Assembly (NCBI GenBank): GCA_002726315.1
Contig: PBSS01000007.1
Coordinates: 1 to 32,021, forward strand
Direction of reading: 5' to 3'
DNA from: Acidimicrobiaceae bacterium
GTDB lineage: Bacteria > Actinomycetota > Acidimicrobiia > Acidimicrobiales > MedAcidi-G1
DNA length: 32,021 nucleotides
This document shows positions 24,117-32,021 of this stretch, in pieces (positions within the stretch are counted from its first letter, which is position 1; every line of letters starts with the position of its first letter). The position numbers and the translations under genes were made by a program. Under the pieces are notes generated by a model, which saw only the letters and a program-made list of their open reading frames with translations, ran no database searches and was not told where the DNA came from.

Positions 24117-24409
24117 TGGCAGAGACCGAAGCAACTAGCAACGAGGGCCCAGAGGCCAGGCCGAATCGGCGCAAGGTGCGCGAAGGCGTGGTCGTGTCAG
24201 ATCTTCAGGATAAGACAGCGGTTGTCCTCGTGGTCGACCGTGTGCGGCATCGCCGTTATGGCAAGACCATCCAGCGGTCAAAGCGCATCCACGTCCACGA
24301 CGAGGCCAACGACGTGAAGATCGGCGACCGCGTGAGAGTTCAGGAGACCCGCCCGCTTTCCAAGTTGAAGCGCTGGCGCCTCGTCGAGATCCTTGAGAGG
24401 GCCAGGTAG
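24116..24409 (+). CDS. rpsQ: 30S ribosomal protein S17
   Basis: 'REGVVVSDLQDKTAVVLVVDRVRHRRYGKTIQRSKRIHVHDEANDVKIGDRVRVQETRPLSKLKRWRLVEIL'. Confidence 0.96.
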   Translation: MAETEATSNEGPEARPNRRKVREGVVVSDLQDKTAVVLVVDRVRHRRYGKTIQRSKRIHVHDEANDVKIGDRVRVQETRPLSKLKRWRLVEILERAR

Positions 24410-24778
24410 ATGATTCAACAAGAGACCCGCCTCAGGGTGGCAGACAACTCGGGTGCCCGTGAGGTGCTCTGTATCAAGGTATTGGGCGGCTCAAAGCGAC
24501 GTTACGCGTCTATCGGTGACGTGTTCACCGCCACGGTAAAAGATGCCACGCCGGGTGCAGCGGTGAAGAAGGGCGAGGTCGTCAGGTGTGTCGTCGTGCG
24601 TACGAAGAAGGAATGCCGGCGCCCAGACGGCTCATACATCAGGTTCGATGAAAATGCTGCTGTCTTGCTCAACGAGTTGGATCAGCCGCGTGGTACCCGC
24701 ATCTTCGGCCCCGTGGGTCGCGAATTGCGTGACCGGAAGTTCATGCGAATTGTCTCTTTGGCGCCGGAGGTGCTCTGA
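24410..24778 (+). CDS. rplN: 50S ribosomal protein L14
   Basis: '[48 protein letters not shown]'. Confidence 0.97.
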   Translation: MIQQETRLRVADNSGAREVLCIKVLGGSKRRYASIGDVFTATVKDATPGAAVKKGEVVRCVVVRTKKECRRPDGSYIRFDENAAVLLNELDQPRGTRIFGPVGRELRDRKFMRIVSLAPEVL

Positions 24779-24779
24779 G

Positions 24780-25094
24780 ATGAAGATCAAGAAGGGCGAC
24801 ACCGTTCGGATCTTGGCCGGCAAGGACAGGGGTCGTGAGGGAGAAGTGACCCGTGCACTTCCCTCCGAGGGAAAGGTGATCGTCGAGGGCATCAACATAG
24901 CTAAGCGTCACCAGAAGCCCACTAGCGCAACCATGCAGGGAGGAATTATTGACAAGGCGATGGCGCTTCACGTATCGAACGTGGCGGTCATCAGCCCGAG
25001 TGACGGTAAGCCGACCAGGGTTGGCTATCGCTTTGACACCGATGGTGTGAAGGTGCGGATCTGTCAGAGGACGGGGGTGGAGCTCGATGGTTGA
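24780..25094 (+). CDS. rplX: 50S ribosomal protein L24 (start set to ATG 24780)
   Basis: '[47 protein letters not shown]'. Confidence 0.96.
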   Translation: MKIKKGDTVRILAGKDRGREGEVTRALPSEGKVIVEGINIAKRHQKPTSATMQGGIIDKAMALHVSNVAVISPSDGKPTRVGYRFDTDGVKVRICQRTGVELDG

Positions 25095-25659
25095 GACAAC
25101 GACCACAACTGCTGTCCGCCTCCGGGACCTGTATGTCGACGAGGTCCAGTCGGGCCTTCAGGCCGAGTTGGGCTTTTCCAATATTATGCAGGTGCCGAAA
25201 CTCAAGAAAATTGTTGTCAATATGGGCGTCGGTGATGCTGCTCAACAGGCCAAGTTGCTCGATGGAGCCCTTGTCGATCTCGAGTCGATCACCGGCCAGA
25301 AGCCTTTGGTGACTAAGGCCAGGACCTCAATCTCCAACTTCAAGTTGCGTGAGGGGCAGGCGATCGGGGCAAAGGTCACCCTCCGGGGCCCGCGGATGTA
25401 CGAGTTTCTGGATCGCCTAATCAGTCTCGCAATTCCCCGTATCCGGGACTTCCGTGGTCTCAACCCGCGGTCGTTTGACGGCAACGGGAACTACACATTC
25501 GGTGTGACAGAGCAACTCATCTTCCCGGAGATCGACTACGACACTGTTGACCGCACCAGAGGTATGGACATAACGATCGTGACATCCGCATCCGATGACG
25601 CTGGGGGTCGTGCACTCCTAACCGCATTTGGATTTCCGTTCCGCAAGGAGGGGCAGTAG
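25087..25659 (+). CDS. rplE: 50S ribosomal protein L5
   Basis: '[69 protein letters not shown]'. Confidence 0.97.
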   Translation: MVETTTTTAVRLRDLYVDEVQSGLQAELGFSNIMQVPKLKKIVVNMGVGDAAQQAKLLDGALVDLESITGQKPLVTKARTSISNFKLREGQAIGAKVTLRGPRMYEFLDRLISLAIPRIRDFRGLNPRSFDGNGNYTFGVTEQLIFPEIDYDTVDRTRGMDITIVTSASDDAGGRALLTAFGFPFRKEGQ

Positions 25660-25844
25660 TGGCAAAGAAAGCACTCGTCAACAAGCAGCAGAAGACGCCC
25701 AAGTTCAAGGTCCGTGCCTATACGCGGTGTCGCCGCTGTGGGCGTCCGCGCTCCGTGTACCGGGCCTTCAACCTGTGTCGCGTCTGCCTGCGATCGATGG
25801 CCCATGCAGGTGAGATTCCAGGCCTCACGAAGGCCAGTTGGTAG
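25659..25844 (+). CDS. rpsN: 30S ribosomal protein S14, zinc-type (GTG start)
   Basis: 61 aa; '[38 protein letters not shown]'. Confidence 0.96.
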   Translation: MAKKALVNKQQKTPKFKVRAYTRCRRCGRPRSVYRAFNLCRVCLRSMAHAGEIPGLTKASW

Positions 25845-25857
25845 GGGGTGATCTGAG

Positions 25858-26262
25858 ATGACAATGACTGATCCAGTGGCCGACATGCTCACCCGCATCC
25901 GCAACGCCAACCAGGCAATGCACGACGGGTTGGACATGCCGTCCTCTAACCAGAAGGTTGCCCTCGCCGGAGTGCTCAAGAGCGAGGGCTACATCACCGA
26001 CTTCGACGTCGCCGATGCCTCCAACGGGCCGGGGAAGGTGCTGACCATCCAGATGAAGTATTCACCTGAACGGGAGAGAGTGATTAGCGGCGTCCAGCGC
26101 GTATCAAAGCCGGGTCTGCGCGTCTACACCAACTCCACCACAATCCCCCGCGTCTTGGGTGGTCTCGGCGTAGCCGTGATCAGCACCAGCAAGGGCCTGA
26201 TGAGCGATCGCGAGGCACGTCGCCGCCACATGGGCGGCGAGGTGCTCTGTTACGTCTGGTAG
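25858..26262 (+). CDS. rpsH: 30S ribosomal protein S8
   Basis: '[28 protein letters not shown]...[28 protein letters not shown]'. Confidence 0.97.
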   Translation: MTMTDPVADMLTRIRNANQAMHDGLDMPSSNQKVALAGVLKSEGYITDFDVADASNGPGKVLTIQMKYSPERERVISGVQRVSKPGLRVYTNSTTIPRVLGGLGVAVISTSKGLMSDREARRRHMGGEVLCYVW

Positions 26263-26274
26263 GGGAGGAACGAT

Positions 26275-26814
26275 ATGTCCAGAGTTGGCAAAGCTCCCAT
26301 AGTTGTTCCATCCGGCGTTGAAGTGACTCTCAAAGGCCAGCACGTGGAGGTGACTGGTCCCAAGGGAACAATTGACTTGACCGTCCCGGGCGATATCAGT
26401 GTCCGCCAAGATGGCGACACGATCGTGGTCGAACGCCCCGATGATGAGAGGAAGAACCGGGCACTGCACGGTTTGGCCAGGTCCCTAGTGAACAACATGG
26501 TCTTGGGTGTTTCCGAAGGATTCACGCGTGAACTCGAGATAATCGGGGTCGGCTATCGGGCCGTGGCGAAGGGTACCGATGCTCTCGAGCTGCAGTTGGG
26601 TTTCAGCCACCCAGTCAACGTGAAGGCTCCCGAGGGCATCACGTTTGATGTTCCGGAGCCCACAAGGATCATTGTTTCGGGCATCGACAAGCAGGCGGTT
26701 GGTCAAACAGCTGCCGTTATCCGTTCCTACCGTAAGCCGGAGCCTTACAAAGGCAAGGGAATCAGGTATCTCGGCGAGCATGTGGCTCGCAAGGCCGGAA
26801 AGGCTGCCAAGTGA
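26275..26814 (+). CDS. rplF: 50S ribosomal protein L6
   Basis: '[32 protein letters not shown]...[27 protein letters not shown]'. Confidence 0.97.
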   Translation: MSRVGKAPIVVPSGVEVTLKGQHVEVTGPKGTIDLTVPGDISVRQDGDTIVVERPDDERKNRALHGLARSLVNNMVLGVSEGFTRELEIIGVGYRAVAKGTDALELQLGFSHPVNVKAPEGITFDVPEPTRIIVSGIDKQAVGQTAAVIRSYRKPEPYKGKGIRYLGEHVARKAGKAAK

Positions 26815-27167
26815 GTACCACCAATCGACGTACGGGCCGTATCCGCCGACACCGTCGGGTACGTAAGGTCGTCCGCGGCACCGCTATCCGGCCACGCTTG
26901 GCCGTATTTAGGTCGAGCCGGAACATCTCGGCACAGGTCATCGATGACCATACAGGCACCACTTTGGTCTCGGCTTCCAGCCAGCAAGCTGGAGTCGCTG
27001 ACGGTTCTACTGGGATCGCAGCGGCGACCGAGGTGGGAAAGGTGGTTGCCGAAAGGGCACGTACGGCCGGCGTCGAGAGGGTCGTATTCGATCGAGGCGG
27101 TTATCGCTATCACGGGCGGGTGGCAGCCCTTGCCGACGCTGCCCGTGATGCAGGACTGGAGTTCTAG
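26811..27167 (+). CDS. rplR: 50S ribosomal protein L18
   Basis: '[45 protein letters not shown]...[28 protein letters not shown]'. Confidence 0.97.
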   Translation: MSTTNRRTGRIRRHRRVRKVVRGTAIRPRLAVFRSSRNISAQVIDDHTGTTLVSASSQQAGVADGSTGIAAATEVGKVVAERARTAGVERVVFDRGGYRYHGRVAALADAARDAGLEF

Positions 27168-27760
27168 TGGCACAGCAGAGACAGAAGACCGATGACTCCC
27201 AGCTGCGGGAGTCACGGGTCATCCACATCAACCGGGTAGCCAAGGTGGTTAAGGGTGGGCGAAGGTTCTCGTTCACTGCCCTCGTTGTGGTTGGCGACGG
27301 AGCTGGTCGGGTCGGCCTCGGGTATGGCAAGGCTAAGGAAGTGCCCCTCGCGATTCAAAAGGGAACTGAAGAGGCCAAACGGAACCTGTTCGACGTGGCA
27401 CTTACTGGTTCCACAATCATCCACCCGGTCGTGGGCACTATGGGTGGTGGACGTGTAATGCTCAAGCCGGCTGCTCCTGGTACCGGTGTGATCGCCGGCG
27501 GTGCTGCTAGGGCCATCCTGGAGGAAGCTGGGGTTCATGACGTTCTCTGCAAGTCGATGGGTTCGTCCAACCACATCAACGTGGCACGGGCCACAATCAA
27601 CGGCCTCAAGTCACTGCGTAGGCCCGACGAGATTGCACGCCTGCGGGGCTTGGACCCCGAGGAGTTCGTACCTATGGCACTGCTTACCGCCTATCGCAGG
27701 ACAGAGGCAGGGGTGGCCAGCCCTGAGGTCGGTGGGAGTGAAGAGGAGGTGTCGACATGA
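27167..27760 (+). CDS. rpsE: 30S ribosomal protein S5
   Basis: '[56 protein letters not shown]'. Confidence 0.97.
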   Translation: MAQQRQKTDDSQLRESRVIHINRVAKVVKGGRRFSFTALVVVGDGAGRVGLGYGKAKEVPLAIQKGTEEAKRNLFDVALTGSTIIHPVVGTMGGGRVMLKPAAPGTGVIAGGAARAILEEAGVHDVLCKSMGSSNHINVARATINGLKSLRRPDEIARLRGLDPEEFVPMALLTAYRRTEAGVASPEVGGSEEEVST

Positions 27761-27954
27761 GTACGCCAAACTCCGGAAACCTCAAGGTGACCCAGGTCCG
27801 TTCCACGATCGGCACTAAACCCAAGCAGAGGGGAACGCTGCGTGCCCTGGGGCTCGGCCGGATTGGCCGAAGCAACGTCTTGCCGAATCGGGGAGAGATC
27901 CGGGGCATGATTGCCCGGGTCCCACACCTGATCAAGGTAGAGGAGGTCGAGTGA
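27757..27954 (+). CDS. rpmD: 50S ribosomal protein L30
   Basis: '[56 protein letters not shown]'. Confidence 0.95.
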   Translation: MSTPNSGNLKVTQVRSTIGTKPKQRGTLRALGLGRIGRSNVLPNRGEIRGMIARVPHLIKVEEVE

Positions 27955-27955
27955 G

Positions 27956-28441
27956 ATGAAGGTCCATGATCTGACGCCCCCGCCGGGGTCCCGCACGCGG
28001 GGGAAGCGCGTGGCCCGTGGAATCGGTGGCAAGGGTGGCAAGACCGCTGGTCGCGGGATGAAGGGCCAGCGGGCCCGCAACACGGTCCGTCACGGATTCG
28101 AAGGTGGGCAGATGCCCTTGAACCAACGGATTCCCAAGCTACGTGGTTTCAAGAATCCTTTTCGGGTTGAGTACCAGGCCGTAAACTTGGACACCATCGA
28201 GGAGTCGGGCTTGACCGATGTGAGCCCTGAGACGCTACTCACCAAGGGCCTGGTTGGTAAGAACTCACTTATCAAGGTTCTGGGTCGGGGTGAGATCACA
28301 CGGGCGGTTACCGTGAAGGCACATGCCTTCTCGAAGTCTGCCGAGGTGGCGATCCTGGCTGCTGATGGGACCATCGAAAAACTATCTCTGCCCTTTGCTG
28401 TGAGGCCTCCGGCCAGCGGCAACGCGCTGATGAACCGCTGA
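27956..28441 (+). CDS. rplO: 50S ribosomal protein L15
   Basis: 'MKVHDLTPPPGSRTRGKRVARGIGGKGGKTAGRGMKGQRARN...FEGGQMPLNQRIPKLRGFKNPF'. Confidence 0.96.
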   Translation: MKVHDLTPPPGSRTRGKRVARGIGGKGGKTAGRGMKGQRARNTVRHGFEGGQMPLNQRIPKLRGFKNPFRVEYQAVNLDTIEESGLTDVSPETLLTKGLVGKNSLIKVLGRGEITRAVTVKAHAFSKSAEVAILAADGTIEKLSLPFAVRPPASGNALMNR

Positions 28442-28496
28442 CCACATCCATTTTCTCCGGGTCGAACCGGGGGACACCCGACAACGGGGAGCAAAC

Positions 28497-29828
28497 GTGA
28501 TTTCCAGCATGCTGAACATGTTCAGGGTCGCAGATCTGCGCAAGCGGATCCTGTTCACACTGCTCATGATCCTGCTTTACAGGATCGGTGCCTTCATGCC
28601 GGCTCCGGGAATCGACGTCGAACAGGTCCAGTTGCTGCGCGACAGGGCCAACCAGGGTGGCGTGCTGGCCTTCCTCCAGTTGTTCTCGGGTGGAGCGCTC
28701 ACCACATTCGCCGTATTCGCTTTGGGCGTCATGCCTTACATCACCTCGTCGATCATCATGCAGGTTCTGGGGGTAGTCGTTCCCAAAATCGAGCAGTGGC
28801 AGCAACAGGGGGCTGTGGGCCAGCGCAAGATTACCCAATGGACCCGTTACCTGACCGTGGTCATCGCAGTCATCCAGTCCACAAGTTTCGCCTTTCTTTT
28901 CAACAGTGGAGGAAACTCCATCAGTGGATCTTCAGGCTCGAATCTGTTACCCAACTTCCACATCGGAACGGTCAGCGTGGTGGTGCTCACTCTTACCGCT
29001 GGCACCGCACTGCTCATGTGGATGGGTGAGCTGATAACCCAGAAGGGAATTGGCAACGGCATGTCACTCCTGATCATGATCTCGATCGTGAGTGCATTCC
29101 CGGCACAGGGATCCCTGATACATGCGGAGAACGGTCCCGCAGCGCTCGGTGTTGTCCTGCTTGTCCTAGTCGGTCTCGTAGCTACGATCGTCTTTGTTGA
29201 ACAGGGCCAGCGTCGGATTCCGGTGCAGTTTGCCAAGCGGGTGGTTGGGCGACGCATGTACGGGGGTCAGAACACCTACATCCCCCTGAAGGTCAACCAA
29301 TCGGGTGTAATCCCGATCATTTTCGCATCTTCAGTCCTGTACCTGCCCGTGCTGTTGGCCGCCGCCCTTCCATGGGACGGCTTTCGTGGTTGGATCGACG
29401 ACAATCTGGCCCAGCCGGACAACGTGTTCTACTTCAGCATCACCGGTCTCTTGGTGGTGGGTTTTGCCTACTTCTATACGGCCATCACCTTCGATCCGGT
29501 CAAACAGGCCGACACGATCCGCAAGCAAGGTGGCTTTGTCCCCGGAATCCGCCCCGGTTACCAGACTGAGAGATATCTGGCCAAGATCCTCTCCCGGATA
29601 ACACTCCCGGGTGCACTTTTCCTGGCAGCGGTTGCACTGATCCCCTCGATCCTCATCAACGTGTTTCTCGACACCAGTTCCGGGATCGGCAGTTCCTCTG
29701 GCGCAGGAGCAGCCGGTTTTGGATTTGTGGGGATCTCAATTCTGATTGCCGCTGGTGTATCTCTTGAGACCATGAAGCAGGTCGATTCACAGTTGACTAT
29801 GCGTAACTATGAAGGCTTCCTCAAGTAG
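28497..29828 (+). CDS. secY: preprotein translocase subunit SecY (GTG start)
   Basis: 443 aa polytopic; 'RKRILFTLLMILLYRIGAFMPAPGID', 'ALGVMPYITSSIIMQVL', 'MGELITQKGIGNGMSLLI'. Confidence 0.97.
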   Translation: MISSMLNMFRVADLRKRILFTLLMILLYRIGAFMPAPGIDVEQVQLLRDRANQGGVLAFLQLFSGGALTTFAVFALGVMPYITSSIIMQVLGVVVPKIEQWQQQGAVGQRKITQWTRYLTVVIAVIQSTSFAFLFNSGGNSISGSSGSNLLPNFHIGTVSVVVLTLTAGTALLMWMGELITQKGIGNGMSLLIMISIVSAFPAQGSLIHAENGPAALGVVLLVLVGLVATIVFVEQGQRRIPVQFAKRVVGRRMYGGQNTYIPLKVNQSGVIPIIFASSVLYLPVLLAAALPWDGFRGWIDDNLAQPDNVFYFSITGLLVVGFAYFYTAITFDPVKQADTIRKQGGFVPGIRPGYQTERYLAKILSRITLPGALFLAAVALIPSILINVFLDTSSGIGSSSGAGAAGFGFVGISILIAAGVSLETMKQVDSQLTMRNYEGFLK

Positions 29829-29854
29829 TCCTGCTGCTTGCGCGACTTGATGTC

Positions 29855-30427
29855 ATGACTTCAGCTCACCTGGTGATCCTGGGTCGTCAGGGTTCCGGAA
29901 AGGGCACCCAATGTGAGCGCCTGGTTGAGGCATACGGCATGATCCATGTTTCCACTGGTGTCATGTTGAGGTCTGCTGTGGCGGCCGGTACCGAATTGGG
30001 CCGCGAGGCCCAGGCGATCATGGACACGGGAAACCTTGTGCCCGATGAGGTAATCAACGGAATTGTTGCTGAGAGGCTCGCAATGCCCGACGTGGTCGAG
30101 CACGGTGCGGTTCTTGACGGATTCCCCCGCACACCTGTTCAAGCTCAGGTGCTTGAGGACATGTTGGATTTGGCAGGGACCCCCCTGGTCGGCGCTCTCA
30201 ACCTAGACGTACCTGTCGGCGTGGTGATCCATCGCATGTTGGATCGTGGTCGTGTTGACGACACCGAAGAGGCGATTCGCCGCCGCCTGGACCTCTACGA
30301 GTCTGAGACCGAGCCCTTGCTCTCGTGGTTTGAGGACAGAGGTCTATTGAAGGTGGTTGACGGCCTCGGCAGTGAGGAAGAGGTGTTTTTGCGACTCTGC
30401 ACCACTGTCGACGAGATCCTGGGATGA
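29855..30427 (+). CDS. adk: adenylate kinase (short-lid form)
   Basis: 'LVILGRQGSGKGTQCERLVEAYGMIHVSTGVMLRSAVAAGTELGREAQAIMDTGNLVPDEV'; 'DGFPRT'. Confidence 0.95.
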   Translation: MTSAHLVILGRQGSGKGTQCERLVEAYGMIHVSTGVMLRSAVAAGTELGREAQAIMDTGNLVPDEVINGIVAERLAMPDVVEHGAVLDGFPRTPVQAQVLEDMLDLAGTPLVGALNLDVPVGVVIHRMLDRGRVDDTEEAIRRRLDLYESETEPLLSWFEDRGLLKVVDGLGSEEEVFLRLCTTVDEILG

Positions 30428-30597
30428 ACGGTACTTCGCGGATGGACCCGCAGGCGGGTTGGACCCTTCTGGGGCCTGCGATAGCGTTGTTCCTCGGCCT
30501 CGGCCGGGCTGCAGCCCGTGTCGCTGGTGGGTATCCGGCTAGGTATGCCCATGATCGTCAGGTACGCCAACGGTGTGTCCAGGGCGCTCAGAGTTGA
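30424..30597 (+). CDS. Hypothetical small ORF (57 aa) overlapping the adk stop codon, in the place where map is usually found
   Basis: ATG 30424 overlaps TGA of adk (ATGA); translation MNGTSRMDPQAGWTLLGPAIALFLGLGRAAARVAGGYPARYAHDRQVRQRCVQGAQS; one hydrophobic stretch; no homology check possible. Confidence 0.3.
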   Translation: MNGTSRMDPQAGWTLLGPAIALFLGLGRAAARVAGGYPARYAHDRQVRQRCVQGAQS

Positions 30598-30628
30598 AAT
30601 ATTTGACCAATAATGTACAACCGGGAGT

Positions 30629-30859
30629 ATGACCCTGACGAAGTCCAAGGAAGACGCGATTGTGATGGAGGGCACGGTGTTGGAGCCTTTGCCCAATGCC
30701 ATGTTCCGTGTCGAACTGGAAAATGGCCACAACGTACTGGCTCATATCTCCGGCAAGATGCGGATGCACTACATCCGGATCCTTCCAGGTGATCGGGTCC
30801 AGGTTGAGTTGACTCCCTACGACCTCCAGAGGGGCCGTATTACCTACCGCTACAAATAG
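30629..30859 (+). CDS. infA: translation initiation factor IF-1
   Basis: '[70 protein letters not shown]'. Confidence 0.97.
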   Translation: MTLTKSKEDAIVMEGTVLEPLPNAMFRVELENGHNVLAHISGKMRMHYIRILPGDRVQVELTPYDLQRGRITYRYK

Positions 30860-30868
30860 CCGAAAAGA

Positions 30869-30885
30869 CTGGTCGACTCGACCAG
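30869..30885 (+). other. Perfect 7-bp hairpin between infA and rpmJ
   Basis: CTGGTCG-ACT-CGACCAG. Confidence 0.6.
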
Positions 30886-30912
30886 CGAACATGAAGATCG
30901 AATGAGCAGATT

Positions 30913-31026
30913 ATGAAGGTCCGAACAAGCGTCAAGCGGATGTGTGAAAGGTGCCGGGTCATCCGGCGGCACGGTCGCGTACAGGTGATCTGCAGCAACC
31001 CGCGGCACAAACAACGTCAGGGCTAG
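30913..31026 (+). CDS. rpmJ: 50S ribosomal protein L36 (37 aa, cysteine-bearing form)
   Basis: Own translation [37 protein letters not shown]; below the ORF-track cut-off. Confidence 0.95.
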   Translation: MKVRTSVKRMCERCRVIRRHGRVQVICSNPRHKQRQG

Positions 31027-31039
31027 GGGCACATACCAC

Positions 31040-31417
31040 ATGGCACGAATATCAGGCGTCGACGTACCCCGTGAGAAGCGGGTGTTGATAGCACTCACCT
31101 ACATCCATGGAATTGGCCGCACCACAGCTGGACTGGTGTGTGAGGGTGCTGGTGTCAACCCAGCGACACGCGTCAGGGACCTCACTGACGAAGAGGTCAC
31201 ACAAATCAGGGCGTTCGTTGACCAGCAGTTGAAAGTTGAAGGAGACCTTAGGCGTGAGGTCTCCCAGAACATCAAGCGAAAGATGGATATCGGGTGTTAT
31301 CAGGGCCTACGTCACCGCCGCAGCCTCCCGGTTCGTGGACAGCGCACCCATACGAACGCTCGAACACGTAAGGGTCCGCGTAAGACCGTTGCAAACAAGA
31401 AGCAGGCAGTGAAGTAA
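31040..31417 (+). CDS. rpsM: 30S ribosomal protein S13
   Basis: '[41 protein letters not shown]...[37 protein letters not shown]'. Confidence 0.97.
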   Translation: MARISGVDVPREKRVLIALTYIHGIGRTTAGLVCEGAGVNPATRVRDLTDEEVTQIRAFVDQQLKVEGDLRREVSQNIKRKMDIGCYQGLRHRRSLPVRGQRTHTNARTRKGPRKTVANKKQAVK

Positions 31418-31815
31418 TGGCGAAACCATCAGCAGGGGGCCGTCGTCCTCGTAAGAAGGAACGCAAGAATGTTCCGCACGGTGTGGCGCATATCAAGAGT
31501 TCCTTCAACAACACGATCATTACGATTACCGACCAGGGTGGTAATACTCTCGCCTGGGCTACGGCTGGGAACGTGGGCTTCAAAGGCTCCCGTAAGTCGA
31601 CGCCGTTCGCTGCCCAGATGGCTGCAGAACAGTGTGCTCGCCAGGCAATGGAACACGGAGTCCGCAAGGTGGATGTTGTCGTCAAGGGGCCCGGGTCGGG
31701 TCGTGAGACCGCTATTCGCACTATTCAGAACACGGGCATCGAGGTGACCGGCATCAAAGACGTCACCCCAATTCCACACAACGGTTGTCGCCCACCTAAG
31801 CGGCGGAGGGTCTGA
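31417..31815 (+). CDS. rpsK: 30S ribosomal protein S11
   Basis: '[55 protein letters not shown]...[18 protein letters not shown]'. Confidence 0.97.
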   Translation: MAKPSAGGRRPRKKERKNVPHGVAHIKSSFNNTIITITDQGGNTLAWATAGNVGFKGSRKSTPFAAQMAAEQCARQAMEHGVRKVDVVVKGPGSGRETAIRTIQNTGIEVTGIKDVTPIPHNGCRPPKRRRV

Positions 31816-32021
31816 TGTCGCGCTATACGGGCCCCAGGGCTCGCGTCTCGCGTCGTCTGGGTACGAACATCTTCGGTACCAAGGGTGAAACTACCGCCCT
31901 CGACAAGCGTCCCTATCCGCCTGGCGATCATGGTCGCACTCGCCGTAGGGGCAATCCGTCCGAGTACTTGGCCCAACTTCAGGAAAAGCAGAAGGCCAGG
32001 TTCTCCTACGGCCTGACAGAG
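31815..32021 (+). CDS. rpsD: 30S ribosomal protein S4, truncated by window end
   Basis: Own translation [69 protein letters not shown]..., typical S4 N-terminus. Confidence 0.94.
   Translation, partial: MSRYTGPRARVSRRLGTNIFGTKGETTALDKRPYPPGDHGRTRRRGNPSEYLAQLQEKQKARFSYGLTE

Noticed and set aside
30540-30614. Degenerate map remnant (MPMIVRYANGVSRALRVEIFDQ frame) in the adk-infA gap
   Set aside because: Only a vague resemblance to a MetAP N-terminus; not enough residues to claim a pseudogene.

Overview
The window is a nearly complete bacterial core information-processing cluster, almost entirely on the + strand. Its order is tRNA-Met(CAT), rpmG, tRNA-Trp(CCA), secE-nusG-rplK-rplA, rplJ-rplL, rpoB-rpoC, rpsL-rpsG-fusA-tuf-rpsJ, then one minus-strand AI-2E/PerM-family membrane protein gene, then rplC-D-W-B-rpsS-rplV-rpsC-rplP-rpmC-rpsQ-rplN-X-E-rpsN-rpsH-rplF-R-rpsE-rpmD-rplO-secY-adk-infA-rpmJ-rpsM-rpsK-rpsD (truncated by the window edge). 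The proteins look like a high-GC Gram-positive lineage: RpoC carries a long coiled-coil-rich insert and S14, L33 and L36 are cysteine-bearing. Actinomycetota, possibly Acidimicrobiia, is likely, but I cannot prove this without a search. I see no phage, CRISPR, defence or biosynthetic system. The points of interest are departures from a textbook ribosomal cluster: (1) an opposite-strand transporter gene splits the S10 operon between rpsJ and rplC; (2) a perfect 6-copy heptanucleotide repeat (TGACTAC) lies immediately upstream of rplK; (3) long acidic extensions occur on several translation proteins (NusG N-terminus; L10, L22 and S3 C-termini), including a recent in-frame tandem repeat in rplJ that shares 16 nt with the rplL hinge; (4) map is missing between adk and infA, where a 57-codon ORF overlaps the adk stop codon; (5) hairpins lie just downstream of candidate promoters for rpoB, rpsL and rplC.
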